Part shown: positions 45,461 to 54,800 of the stretch, piece by piece
Numbering within the stretch: the first letter of the stretch is position 1
Layout of the letters: the number at the start of each line of letters is the position of its first letter
Assembly (NCBI GenBank): GCA_046582115.1
Contig: JAYGFA010000064.1
Coordinates: 3,186-67,185 of the forward strand
Length of the DNA: 64,000 nt
From: UBA11889 sp046582115
GTDB lineage: Bacteria; Pseudomonadota; Gammaproteobacteria; Pseudomonadales; Azotimanducaceae
Direction of reading: 5' to 3'
The notes under the pieces: model-generated
The model's database searches: none
Seen by the model: the letters and a program-made list of their open reading frames with translations, nothing else
What the model was told of the DNA's origin: nothing
Position numbers and translations under genes: made by a program

Positions 45461-46333
45461 ATGAAGGATCGAATCGTCATCACGGGTGCGAATGGGCACA
45501 TCGGCCAACGGCTGATCGAGAAGATGGCGGCTGATTACGATGTGCGGGCCCTCGTGCGTTCTGACAGAGCAGCACAGACGCTTGACCAATCGGCGGCCGA
45601 CGAGGTGTGCATCGTCGATTACACGTCTGAATCGGCCATGACGATAGCGCTTGAGGGTTGTATTGGTATAGTTCATTTAGTGGGGATAATTCGCGAAAAC
45701 CACAACAGCACGTACGTTAACGCCCACGAGAACGCGACCAGGGCACTGTGTTATGCGGCGGAAGTGACTGGTATTCAAAAGGTCGTATACCTCAGTATTT
45801 TAGGTGCTTCGGTTAATTCCACCAACGCGTGTCTCTCGAGTAAGGCTAGGGCGGAACGCGCTCTGACGGAGAGTTCTGTCTCAACGAGTATTTTGCGTGT
45901 TCCAATGGTGCTTGGGGCAAATGACCATGCCTCGCGCGCATTAGCGAAACGCGCGTCGAGTACCATCGCATTCGCATTCCGAGCATCAAGTTTAGAACAA
46001 CCTATCGATGTGGATGATGTTATTGCGGCCGTGACTGCGTGCATCGGATCAGGAATCGAGGGCGTCGTGTGTCTTGCTGGGCCCGTCTCGCTCACGCGCC
46101 GAGTTCTTTTTGAACGCGCCGGTTTTCACGGCATTTTGATTTCCCTGCCTTTGTGGTTGGGCATGATGTTTGCCCGATTGTTGGAGTGGGTGAGCGATGA
46201 CCCGGTGGTGACGCGCGCAATGTTGGGTGTCTTAGATCACGACGACGCCATTGACACTCGGACATGCCTCCAGAAGCTTGGGATAACCCTGACCAATCTC
46301 GACGCGACGTTAAAGAAAGTAGTTTCTGCTTGA
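45461..46333 (+). CDS. NAD(P)-binding atypical SDR (NmrA/NDUFA9-like)
   Basis: Rossmann-fold protein of 290 residues. ITGANGHIGQRLIEKM near the start is the GxxGxxG dinucleotide motif, and HLVGIIREN and VVYLSILGA follow as in atypical extended SDRs. The usual YxxxK is degenerate (LSSKARAERAL keeps only the Lys region). Members act as redox sensors, epimerases or quinone-linked chaperones. Its stop codon directly abuts the yejE stop with no intervening base. Confidence 0.75.
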   Translation: MKDRIVITGANGHIGQRLIEKMAADYDVRALVRSDRAAQTLDQSAADEVCIVDYTSESAMTIALEGCIGIVHLVGIIRENHNSTYVNAHENATRALCYAAEVTGIQKVVYLSILGASVNSTNACLSSKARAERALTESSVSTSILRVPMVLGANDHASRALAKRASSTIAFAFRASSLEQPIDVDDVIAAVTACIGSGIEGVVCLAGPVSLTRRVLFERAGFHGILISLPLWLGMMFARLLEWVSDDPVVTRAMLGVLDHDDAIDTRTCLQKLGITLTNLDATLKKVVSA

Positions 46334-47371
46334 TTAAGGGTCTGTTAAGTCTTGCATTGATCTTCGCGGATCAAACGCGTCGCGAACGGCTTCTCCAACG
46401 AAGATCAACAAACACAGCATCACGGCCAGGGTGAAGAAACCCGTTAAGCCCAGCCATGGGGCATGCAGATTGGCTTTACCCTGGGCCATCAGTTCGCCCA
46501 AGGAGGGCGACCCTGCGGGGAGACCAAAGCCGAGAAAATCCAAAGCAGTCAACGTCGTTACCGCCCCGCTTAGTATAAATGGCAGAAACGTCAACGTTGC
46601 CACCATCGCGTTGGGAAGTACGTGTCGGATGATGATGGTCCCATTGGAAACACCTAAAGAACGCGCGGCGCGCACGTAGTCGAAGTTACGCGCGCGTAGA
46701 AACTCGGCACGAACCACACCAACAAGGGACATCCAACTGAACATGATCAGGATGCCCAGTAACGAATAGACACTCGGTTCAATAATGCTCGCGAGAATAA
46801 TGAGTACAAGAAGGATAGGCAGACCCGCCCAAATTTCCACGATCCGTTGCCCGATAAGGTCTACGAGACCGCCGAAATAACCCTGTAGTGCGCCGACGGT
46901 AACGCCGATCAGCGAACTAAAGAGGGTAAGAAACAGACCGAAGGCGACCGATAACCGAAATCCATAAATCAATCTGGCCAAAGTATCCTTCGACCCATCG
47001 TCGGTTCCGAGCAAATGTTGCCACGATGGAGGCGCGGGAGCTGGACTTTCGATGAAGAGGTCGATCGTATCGTGGCTATAACGAATTGGCGGATACACGG
47101 CCCAACCGTTGTCGTTCGCAATTAGATCCTGTACGTAGGGGTCTGTGTAATCCGCTTCAATGGGCAACTCGCCACCCAATTCAACCTCGGTAACGAGTTC
47201 GAAAACGGGCCAATACAGGTTTCCATTGAGGTATAAAACTATGGGCTTGTCGTTGGCAAGAAGCTCGGCAAATAGGGAGAGTCCGAACAATGCGAGGAAA
47301 AGCCACAGGGCATAGTAGCCGCGCCGATTCGCTTTGAAATTGGCGATTCGTCGTTTCGCGAGAGGTGTCAT
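46334..47371 (-). CDS. yejE: Microcin C/peptide ABC transporter permease YejE
   Basis: Inner-membrane permease of the peptide/nickel family, 345 residues. The cytoplasmic start with PLAKRRIANFKANRRGYYALW, the large periplasmic loop after helix 1 and the DPP-type permease domain (RLIYGFRLSVAFG, EAA-loop RARNFDYVRAARSLGVS, FLGFGLPAGSPSLGEL) are typical of YejE. Its start overlaps the yejB stop by 1 bp. The ATPase yejF, normally next, is missing: the following gene is on the opposite strand. Confidence 0.9.
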   Translation of the reverse strand: MTPLAKRRIANFKANRRGYYALWLFLALFGLSLFAELLANDKPIVLYLNGNLYWPVFELVTEVELGGELPIEADYTDPYVQDLIANDNGWAVYPPIRYSHDTIDLFIESPAPAPPSWQHLLGTDDGSKDTLARLIYGFRLSVAFGLFLTLFSSLIGVTVGALQGYFGGLVDLIGQRIVEIWAGLPILLVLIILASIIEPSVYSLLGILIMFSWMSLVGVVRAEFLRARNFDYVRAARSLGVSNGTIIIRHVLPNAMVATLTFLPFILSGAVTTLTALDFLGFGLPAGSPSLGELMAQGKANLHAPWLGLTGFFTLAVMLCLLIFVGEAVRDAFDPRRSMQDLTDP

Positions 47372-48465
47372 TATTCCCTCGCCTCAAAATCGATTCTTGG
47401 ATCCACCAGGGTGTAGACGATATCGCCGACCAAGTGCATGACGAGTCCAATCAGCGTGAAACAAAAAACGGTTCCAAAAAGAATGGGGTAGTCGCGCTTG
47501 AGTAATGCTTCGTAGCTAAGAAGACCCATACCATCGAGCGAAAAGATCACTTCGATCAATACTGAGCCGGTAAAAAGAATACCCACAAAAGCTGCCGGGA
47601 AGCCGGCAATGATAATCAGCATTGCGTTTCGAAATACGTGACCGTACAGCACGCGCCGTTGGGTGAGTCCCTTGGCTTGTGCGGTGAGTACAAACTGTTT
47701 GCTGATTTCTTCGAGAAACGAATTTTTTGTGAGCATTGTTAGCGTTGCAAAGCCGCCGATTGTCAGCGACGCGATTGGTAGGGCAAGGTGCCAAAAATAG
47801 TCGACCCACCAATCCCAAAGGGGCAGCTCACTCGCATTTTCAGCATGGAGTCCGCGAAGCGGGAACAAGTCAAAATAGTTACCACCGGCAAAAACTACGA
47901 TGAGAAGGATTGCGAGGATAAATCCTGGGATTGCGTAGCCGACGAAGATGACGGTACTGGTCCAGAAGTCGAAGCGAGTCCCGTCACGAGTCGATTTTGC
48001 GATACCCAAAGGAATGGATATTCCATAGATCAGTAGCAATGACCATAAGCCGAGCGAGATCGATACCGGCATCCGTTCCACCACCAGTTCGAAAACCGGC
48101 CGGTCTTGGAAATAACTGGTCCCGAAGTCGAGCTGCAAGTAGTTCCATACCATCGAAAAAAAACGCTCATGGACAGGCTTGTCAAAACCGAATTGTTTCT
48201 CAAGATCTGCGATCAACTCGGGGTCAAGACCATAGGTGGCAGGGTTCTGGGTAGCCGCGTTTTGCTCCATCGCTTGCGATGACATACCGCTGTCGCCGCC
48301 ACCGCTGATGGCCGAGGTTGTGGACATCTGCCCCATCGTTGCTTTCGCAATAATCTGTTCTATCGGACCGCCAGGGGCAAACTGCACTATCGTGAAATTG
48401 ATCACGATGATCCCGAACAGGGTCGGGATGATCAGTAACAGGCGGCGTAAAAAATACTTACCCAT
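47371..48465 (-). CDS. yejB: Microcin C/peptide ABC transporter permease YejB
   Basis: Partner permease of YejE, 364 residues. MGKYFLRRLLLIIPTLFGIIVINF is the standard first helix; then a periplasmic insert rich in Ser, Gly and Gln, GLDPELIADLEKQFGFDKP, and the permease core with EISKQFVLTAQAKGLTQRRVLYGHVFRNA. It starts 3 nt after the remnant of yejA. The permeases look intact although the binding protein is not. Confidence 0.92.
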   Translation of the reverse strand: MGKYFLRRLLLIIPTLFGIIVINFTIVQFAPGGPIEQIIAKATMGQMSTTSAISGGGDSGMSSQAMEQNAATQNPATYGLDPELIADLEKQFGFDKPVHERFFSMVWNYLQLDFGTSYFQDRPVFELVVERMPVSISLGLWSLLLIYGISIPLGIAKSTRDGTRFDFWTSTVIFVGYAIPGFILAILLIVVFAGGNYFDLFPLRGLHAENASELPLWDWWVDYFWHLALPIASLTIGGFATLTMLTKNSFLEEISKQFVLTAQAKGLTQRRVLYGHVFRNAMLIIIAGFPAAFVGILFTGSVLIEVIFSLDGMGLLSYEALLKRDYPILFGTVFCFTLIGLVMHLVGDIVYTLVDPRIDFEARE

Positions 48466-48468
48466 CGA

Positions 48469-49010
48469 CTATTTCGAGCTATTCAATGATTCAATTCCTT
48501 CGGCCACGCGCCGCGCCTTATTTTCGTCCCACCACCAAGCATCCAATGCCGGCACGCGAGATAATGGTGATGTTTCAACTTCTCCGAACTTGTCCCAGTG
48601 CACCAATCGGTATCCCGGTTGCGCCATTCCCGGGATGAAGTAGAAGCTCCAGAGTAGTACCCGGTCAAGGGTACGAGCCGCCCGAATTGGCTCACTGGTT
48701 CGTTAATCGCGGGTTCGAGCAGACGGTCGTAGACAAGTGTCCTGGAACCGACAAAGTCGATTCCTGCGGCAATGCGGCCCTTTTCAAGAATGTTGTTGAA
48801 ATTGTCGAAGGTGCCCATATCAGGTAGACGCAGGAACCGGCCTTTCGGCGCGCGTGGGTTAGCGTAGGTGAAGTGTGGAAAATCGGCTTGATACTTGAGC
48901 GGCAGCACGTAAGAGACCCCTTGCGAATAGCGGGGCGTCTTGCATGGACGATCGTTCGCTGCAGCGAAGGCTGTGATGAAGACGATCATGCCCAACGAGA
49001 ATTGCTTCAT
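48469..49010 (-). pseudogene. yejA: YejA substrate-binding protein with large internal deletion
   Basis: Periplasmic oligopeptide-binding protein (SBP family 5), normally about 600 residues. A signal peptide (KQFSLGMIVFITAFAAA) and about 110 N-terminal residues (SYVLPLKYQADFPHFTYAN, TFDNFNNILEKG, YDRLLEPAINEP) remain. They join, in a different frame, to the true C-terminus (ARTLDRVLLWSFYFIPG, LVHWDKFGEV, LDAWWWDENKARR), which ends at TAG 48471-48469. The junction is at about 48672-48685 around GGGCGGCTCG, which fits both sides. Roughly 400 residues, including most of the ligand pocket, are gone. The read-on frame ends at 48483. Confidence 0.9.
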
Positions 49011-49216
49011 TTGCGCGGTCCGTCGCGACTCCCTTCCCTGAGTCGACAATCTATCGGAGATGCCAACGGATGGGTATTAGGGCTTTGTTACGAAATCTGA
49101 TCGGAGGTGGGCTAAGGGCCTTCGACGACGGTAGTCGGTTAGCCGATTCCAACAGTTGCAGAATGTTTCGATGAAGCTGCTAACCTAGCCCGTTTAACGA
49201 GAGCGGAGTGGAAGTA

Positions 49217-49999
49217 ATGGGAGTGCAGACGGAATTATTCGATCTCACCGGGCGTGTTGCGCTTCTGACTGGAGCCTCAAAAGGCATCGGCTTTTCGATG
49301 GCGGAAGGACTTGCGCAACACGGCGCTAGGGTCATCGTGTCCAGCCGCAAGCTTGATCAGTGTGAAGCCGCCTGCGACCAGATCAATGCCAAGTGTGGCG
49401 ATGGTGTTGCTACTGCTCTCGCCTGCAATATCGGATACAAAGAACAGCTTAAAGAATTGGTGAGTGAGACGCGCGAGCAACTGGGTCCAATCGATATTTT
49501 AGTATGCAACGCAGGGGTCAACCCTTTCTACGGGCCAATGTCAGAAATCCCGGACGAGGCCTACGACAAGATTATGAATTCCAACGTGCGATCCAACCAT
49601 TGGTTATGCCAAATGGTCGCACCGGATATGGTTGCATCGGGTCGTGGATCCATGATGATTACGTCGAGCACGGGGGCCTTTTCTGGCTCGGAGGTCTTGG
49701 GCACGTACAATATTTCTAAACTTGCGGATATCGCATTGGTCCGGAATTTAGCATTGGAATACGGTCCGAAAGGCGTTCGGGTAAACGCGATCTGCCCTGG
49801 CCTGATCCGGACGGATTTTGCCAAGGCTCTATGGGACAACCCGGAAGCAAAACGTAATGCAGAAACGACGACGCCCATGCGCCGACTGGGGGAGTCAGGC
49901 GACTTCAAAGGGGTCGCGGTTTTTCTTGCCTCGGACGCAAGCGAGTTCATGACCGGACAAGCAGTGGCGGTTTGTGGCGGTACGAATATGTGGCGATAA
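49217..49999 (+). CDS. Short-chain dehydrogenase/reductase
   Basis: Classical SDR of 260 residues. TGASKGIGFSMAEGLA is the NADP-type cofactor motif, then NAGVNPF, catalytic Ser in ITSSTGAFSG, YNISK (YxxxK) and NAICPGLIRTDF. SSRKLDQC after the second strand favours NADP(H). It resembles DHRS4-type carbonyl reductases and acyl-CoA-metabolism SDRs, but no substrate can be assigned. ATG at 49217 follows GGAGTGGAAG; an upstream GTG at 49208 is less likely. Confidence 0.87.
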   Translation: MGVQTELFDLTGRVALLTGASKGIGFSMAEGLAQHGARVIVSSRKLDQCEAACDQINAKCGDGVATALACNIGYKEQLKELVSETREQLGPIDILVCNAGVNPFYGPMSEIPDEAYDKIMNSNVRSNHWLCQMVAPDMVASGRGSMMITSSTGAFSGSEVLGTYNISKLADIALVRNLALEYGPKGVRVNAICPGLIRTDFAKALWDNPEAKRNAETTTPMRRLGESGDFKGVAVFLASDASEFMTGQAVAVCGGTNMWR

Positions 50000-50070
50000 C
50001 GTTGACGCACGTTGTCGTAAGATGATTGTTCCGCGACCGGTCGGCAGGATCGTTCGAACACGGTGGTATC

Positions 50071-52398
50071 GTGCGTGCTGAAGGATTTATTCTTCAAGCA
50101 AGCTACCGGGTGGAAAATCGGGAACCCGTTGTTCACCTATACGGCAAACTGGTGAACAATGAGTCATTCCTTATCCGCGATCGGCGGCAGAAACCGTATT
50201 TTTACGTAGGTCAGAAAGACAAAAAAAAGACACGGTCCGCGGGTGCGCCTGTTTTACGCCAATCCAGATCGCTAACGTTTAACGGCGAACCGCTAGTGCG
50301 CGTTGAGGTGGCGCTACCAACGGATGTACCGGTACTTCGGGATCGACTGCATGAGCTTGGCGTTGCGACGTACGAATCCGACGTGCGGTTTGCGGCTCGG
50401 TATTTAATCGACCGAAACGTAAGGGGCGGTTGCGTGATCGAGGGCGAGGCGCAGCGTTCTCCGGAGGTAGGAATCGACTGGGTGTTTACCGACCCCGTGG
50501 TCGGGACGGCCGACGTCGATTTCTCGCCCAAACTCCTATCATTTGACATTGAAACAGATCCCGAGGCATCGCGGCTTTTGGCGATATCTCTGTTCGGAGA
50601 ATCCCTTGACGAGGTTTATATCGTTGCCCGCAACGGCGTCGCGAGCATGCCGGAGAACGCCATCGGCCTAGCGTCCGAAGAAGCTGTCCTCGACGCTTTT
50701 ATCGAGCGGGTTCGAGGCTTTGATCCCGACGTCTTGACTGGGTGGAATGTGATTGGTTTTGACTTGAAAGTCCTAGATCGGGTCGCACGACGGTATGGCC
50801 GTTCTTTCCAGATGGGTCGAGGCAGCGGAGCGCTCCGATTGCGGCTCGCTGAAGGACGCTTTGGTAACGACCAGGCAACAATACCGGGACGCGTGGTGCT
50901 TGACGGGATAGACCTATTACGTGGCGCGTACGTTCGGATGGATGATTATTCCCTAGATGCCGTTGCGCGTTCCGTACTTGGGGAAGGAAAGCTGCTCGAA
51001 GGCGAGCTCGGTAATCGAGCCGCGGAGATTCTCGAGCGCTATCACCACGATCTGGCTGGCTTTGCGGCGTACGCGAGGGCTGATGCGCGGTTGGTGTATC
51101 AGGTTCTTGAAAAGCTTGATCTTATTAATCTCAGCGTGGCACGTAGCAAGCTGACTGGAATGTCGTTAGACCGAGTGGCGGCGAGCATCGCCTCATTTGA
51201 CTTTGTGTATCTCGCCGCGTTGTCCGAAAAGCATATACGCGCACCCTCGGTTCGTTCGCAAAACCCACGGATTTCGTCGGCGCAAGCGGGAGGCCATGTC
51301 TTGGAGCCTGTCACCGGCATGCATGAAAACGTCTGGGTATTTGATTACAAGAGTTTGTATCCCAGTCTCATGCGAACGTTCAATATTGATCCGCTGGCCT
51401 ACATCGCCCCGGGAGCTGAGAGCAACGACGCCATCTGCACACCGAGCGGTGCCCGTTTTCATCGGGACGATGCCATCCTTCCAAACATCCTTGATGGACT
51501 CTTCCGGGCGCGTGAACAAGCCAAACGAGATGGAGACGAGGTTGCGTCGCAAGCCATCAAGATCCTTATGAACTCGTTTTATGGGGTTCTTGGTACGCCT
51601 GGGTGCCGCTTTCACAATCCCGATATCGCTAACAGCATCACCGGTCTTGGCCGGCACTTCCTTCTCTGGTCGAAGGCGTGGTTCGAGAAGGCGGGTTTCG
51701 ACGTGGTGTACGGAGATACGGATAGTGTGTTCGTCCGCTCTGGCATTGACGATACGCGCGCGGCGACAGTGCAAGGCGACAGCCTGACGGTCTCGTTCAA
51801 TGCGGACGTAGCGCGGTATGTTATGGATACCTGGCACGTTGAAAGTCGGCTCGAGCTGGAGTTCGAGAAACAGTACCGGCGTCTGTTTTTACCTTCCATT
51901 CGCCATGGGTCGGCGGGAGCACGCAAACGCTATGCCGGGGTCGTAGAGGGGGAACGGGATGTGGAGTTTGTGGGTATGGAGGTTGTGCGTCGGGATTGGA
52001 CTGAGTTAGCCAAGAACGTACAGCGTGAACTGTATCTGCGATTATTTGATGGTGGCCCCGTTCTCAGTTTCTTGCGTAGTTATGTGAGAGATCTTCGGTC
52101 GGGGGAGCTAGACGACGATTTGATATACCGCAAGGGCGTGCGGAAAGCGCTGCACGAATACACCTCGATTACGCCGCCCCACGTTGTTGCCGCCCGTAAA
52201 GCAAAAAGCCCAGGGCGTGTCATTTCCTACGTCATCACCACGGCGGGTCCTGAACCGCTGGACAACGTTCAACACGAGCTGGACCGAGAGCATTACGTCC
52301 AGCGCCAAATCCGACCCGTAGCAGAACCAGTCCTGGACGTCATGGGTCTGGACTTCGACCGTGCGATCGGCGATGACCGACAACTGGGCTTGTTCTGA
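50071..52398 (+). CDS. polB: DNA polymerase II (family B)
   Basis: Repair and translesion polymerase, 775 residues (E. coli 783). GTG at 50071 begins MRAEGFILQASYR, matching the E. coli start. The exonuclease domain keeps SFDIETD, GWNVIGFD and YARADARLVYQV; the polymerase has DYKSLYPSLMRTFNIDP, KILMNSFYG and YGDTDS. The C-terminus is QLGLF, the clamp-binding peptide also found in E. coli Pol II. No clear LexA box was seen upstream, so SOS control is not supported from sequence. It stays proofreading-competent, unlike Pol I in this window. Confidence 0.95.
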   Translation: MRAEGFILQASYRVENREPVVHLYGKLVNNESFLIRDRRQKPYFYVGQKDKKKTRSAGAPVLRQSRSLTFNGEPLVRVEVALPTDVPVLRDRLHELGVATYESDVRFAARYLIDRNVRGGCVIEGEAQRSPEVGIDWVFTDPVVGTADVDFSPKLLSFDIETDPEASRLLAISLFGESLDEVYIVARNGVASMPENAIGLASEEAVLDAFIERVRGFDPDVLTGWNVIGFDLKVLDRVARRYGRSFQMGRGSGALRLRLAEGRFGNDQATIPGRVVLDGIDLLRGAYVRMDDYSLDAVARSVLGEGKLLEGELGNRAAEILERYHHDLAGFAAYARADARLVYQVLEKLDLINLSVARSKLTGMSLDRVAASIASFDFVYLAALSEKHIRAPSVRSQNPRISSAQAGGHVLEPVTGMHENVWVFDYKSLYPSLMRTFNIDPLAYIAPGAESNDAICTPSGARFHRDDAILPNILDGLFRAREQAKRDGDEVASQAIKILMNSFYGVLGTPGCRFHNPDIANSITGLGRHFLLWSKAWFEKAGFDVVYGDTDSVFVRSGIDDTRAATVQGDSLTVSFNADVARYVMDTWHVESRLELEFEKQYRRLFLPSIRHGSAGARKRYAGVVEGERDVEFVGMEVVRRDWTELAKNVQRELYLRLFDGGPVLSFLRSYVRDLRSGELDDDLIYRKGVRKALHEYTSITPPHVVAARKAKSPGRVISYVITTAGPEPLDNVQHELDREHYVQRQIRPVAEPVLDVMGLDFDRAIGDDRQLGLF

Positions 52399-52415
52399 CC
52401 GTCTTGCTCATGAGG

Positions 52416-52446
52416 ACCGAGTGAAATCCACGCGGTGGTCTTTTTT
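52416..52446 (+). terminator. Terminator-like hairpin after polB
   Basis: ACCGaGTG (52416-52423) pairs with CACgCGGT (52429-52436) around a 5-nt loop, one internal mismatch, and six Ts follow from 52441. It lies 18 nt past the polB stop. Confidence 0.5.
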
Positions 52447-52493
52447 GGTTTCAAAGTAAAGCCTCGAGATTAATCCTTTCCTACGCAGCGCGA

Positions 52494-53903
52494 TTATTCG
52501 ACTGCGGCGGTCAGTGGCCAGGGCACTTCTGATTCGAGCTGAGTGGCTAGTTGCAATAGTGTGGCTTCGTCACCGTATCGTGCCGCAAATTGGATCCCTA
52601 CAGGTAAGCCTTCGGTAGTCCTGTGAAGGGGTAACGAGATGGCGGGTTGACCGGTGGCATTGTAGAGATTCGTAAATCCCCAATAACCACCGAATCGCGA
52701 GCCGTAGACGTCGGGATCGTCGTTCGGGTCGAGCCACCCAATCTTGACGGGCGGACAAACCAGCGTCGGACTAAGGATGACATCCCAATTTTCCATGAAA
52801 GTGGCCATCTCTCGGCTCAATTGATGCATGCGCTGAACAGCCTTTACATAATTCGTTGCCGATAACCGCTGCCCTATTTCTACACTACGCAGCGTATTGC
52901 GCTCCAGGTAGTCGAGCGTTGGTTCGACCCCTAGGGTCGTGCAGCGGGTTAGGATGGTGTGGGCGACGTTGGCGAGTACCACAGAGCCCACGGCAACCCC
53001 CCATTCCTCGTGGTCTAACGGTAACGCTTGTTCGTCGATCACGTGACCCATTAGAGCGAGCGTTGACGCGACCTTTTGAACTGCGTCAAGGCAATCTGGG
53101 TGGGTGTCATGACCAGTGAAGGCACGACAATCGATTGCGACGCGCAGCGTACCGGGATGGTCATTCACGCGGGCTAAAAAAGAACGCGAATCACTTGGAC
53201 CACAGTACGGATCCCCAGGCATAGGTCCCTGGATGGCATCGAGTAACGCAGCGCTGTCTCGAACGGTTCGCGACACGACGTTTCCGCTAGACATACCGCC
53301 CCAGCCTTCGCCAACGTCAGGACCCAGCGGCGTCCGGCCGCGACTTGGTTTTAAACCCACAAGGCCGCAACAAGAAGCCGGAATGCGGATGGATCCGCCT
53401 CCATCCGTTGCATGAGCGACCGGCACGATACCGGCAGCGACCGAGGCTGCCGCGCCTCCGCTGGAACCACCAGGCGTGTGGTCGGTACTCCAGGGATTTC
53501 GGCACGCGCCTAACGCGACGGACTCGGTGGTAGCGGCGAGGCCGACTTCGGGAGTGTTCGTTTTTCCCATGATGTTCAATCCGGCATTCTTAAAACGCAT
53601 CACCACGTGGCCGTCGTGATCCGGTACGTAATCATGAAAAAGCCGACTACCCATACTGGTGGGTACCCCGGCGACGTGATTTAGGTCTTTGACCAAAAAG
53701 GGTACGCCGTGGAGGGGTCCTTGGGGGATACGTTCGGCATACTCCCTCGCCATATCATAGGTTGGGGTAACAATCGCGTTGATTTTCGGATTGATCGATT
53801 CCGCCCGCCCGATCGCCGCGTCGACGAGCTCAGCCGGAGTCGCCTCGCCGGCTCGTACGAGTTCGGCAAGCGCCACGGCATCGTATTTTTCGTAGTCGTT
53901 CAT
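52494..53903 (-). CDS. Amidase (amidase signature family)
   Basis: Ser-cisSer-Lys hydrolase of amides, 469 residues, related to AtzF/GatA-type enzymes. The catalytic Lys is in FLVKDLNHVAG (about residue 72), the cis-Ser in TPGGSSGGAAASVA, and the nucleophile in DGGGSIRIPASCCG. The C-terminal NATGQPAISLPL is a family landmark. It is not GatA, since gatB/gatC are absent and the C-terminal tRNA-related part differs. Natural amide substrate unknown. Confidence 0.88.
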   Translation of the reverse strand: MNDYEKYDAVALAELVRAGEATPAELVDAAIGRAESINPKINAIVTPTYDMAREYAERIPQGPLHGVPFLVKDLNHVAGVPTSMGSRLFHDYVPDHDGHVVMRFKNAGLNIMGKTNTPEVGLAATTESVALGACRNPWSTDHTPGGSSGGAAASVAAGIVPVAHATDGGGSIRIPASCCGLVGLKPSRGRTPLGPDVGEGWGGMSSGNVVSRTVRDSAALLDAIQGPMPGDPYCGPSDSRSFLARVNDHPGTLRVAIDCRAFTGHDTHPDCLDAVQKVASTLALMGHVIDEQALPLDHEEWGVAVGSVVLANVAHTILTRCTTLGVEPTLDYLERNTLRSVEIGQRLSATNYVKAVQRMHQLSREMATFMENWDVILSPTLVCPPVKIGWLDPNDDPDVYGSRFGGYWGFTNLYNATGQPAISLPLHRTTEGLPVGIQFAARYGDEATLLQLATQLESEVPWPLTAAVE

Positions 53904-54104
53904 TGACTGATGTACTCCTGTCCCGGTGAGGACGTTATCTATTGCACCGAGCGGATGGGCGTCGCCTCGTGTGCAATCGGGTAGAGGACCATGAACGCAA
54001 GATCAATGCGATACAAGCGGGGGATGGAGAGATAGACTCGGCGCGAGGTCTGAGACTAACGAACAACCAGACGACACGGGGTTGAATACAAGAAGGGCCG
54101 ACAC

Positions 54105-54800
54105 ATGGGACAGCGAACAGCGCTAAATGCGTATCATCACTTTTTTGACGCATTTAACAGTCGTGATGTTACGGTGTTCGCTGGCGCCCTTAACTACCCT
54201 CATGTTCGTGTCTCATGGAGCCGAGACCCTGTCATTCTCTCGAACGCGAAGGAACACACGCGTAATCATTCTTGGGACCCCATCATTAGGACCGGGTGGG
54301 ACCATACTGAAGCGTTGCCGCCGGAAGTTTTCTTTGATTCGAGCGAGCAAGCGCACATCTCCGGTGGATGGACGCGGTTCGACCGGGACGGTCGGGTCAT
54401 CCTCGTCAATCGTGTTGTTTACATCGTCACGCGAGTCGCCGCGGGTTGGGGTATTCAATGCAGGTTTGGTATGGATGTCGGGACGGATAGAGCGCAAACA
54501 CAGCAAGGCGACGACGCGGTCGAAGTTGTACGAGAGTATGTCAATGCATTAGCTGGTGAAGACGAGCGACGCGCGTTGTTGTACTGCACGGAACCCTGTT
54601 ACGTCGTCGGTGTGGGCTCAGTGAACCGCGTCGAGGCGGCAGCTCGTCCAAGTAGATTCAGCGTCGAAAATGCCGGTATCGATATCGTTCAAAACGGCGA
54701 ACACGCAGTCTCTATTGCGGTTAAAAGTGATGACCGAATGGGGCTTTTCTACGTAATCCAACAGGGTGGATGGAAAATCAGGTCAATGACATGGGCATAG
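54105..54800 (+). CDS. Hypothetical protein with two NTF2/SnoaL-like domains
   Basis: A 231-residue protein that appears to be two cone-shaped alpha+beta NTF2-like domains in tandem: AYHHFFDAFNSRDVTVFAGALNYPHVRVS begins the first, and VVREYVNALAGEDERRALLYC starts the second. No catalytic residues can be assigned. The frame ends inside the next gene, an aldo/keto reductase whose ATG lies 10 bp before this stop, so the two are translationally coupled and may share a pathway. About 200 bp before it contain nothing recognisable. Confidence 0.65.
   Translation: MGQRTALNAYHHFFDAFNSRDVTVFAGALNYPHVRVSWSRDPVILSNAKEHTRNHSWDPIIRTGWDHTEALPPEVFFDSSEQAHISGGWTRFDRDGRVILVNRVVYIVTRVAAGWGIQCRFGMDVGTDRAQTQQGDDAVEVVREYVNALAGEDERRALLYCTEPCYVVGVGSVNRVEAAARPSRFSVENAGIDIVQNGEHAVSIAVKSDDRMGLFYVIQQGGWKIRSMTWA

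Noticed and set aside
49985..50070. LexA box upstream of polB
   Set aside because: TTCGAA symmetry near 50053 does not match the CTGT-N8-ACAG or GAAC-N4-GTTC patterns.
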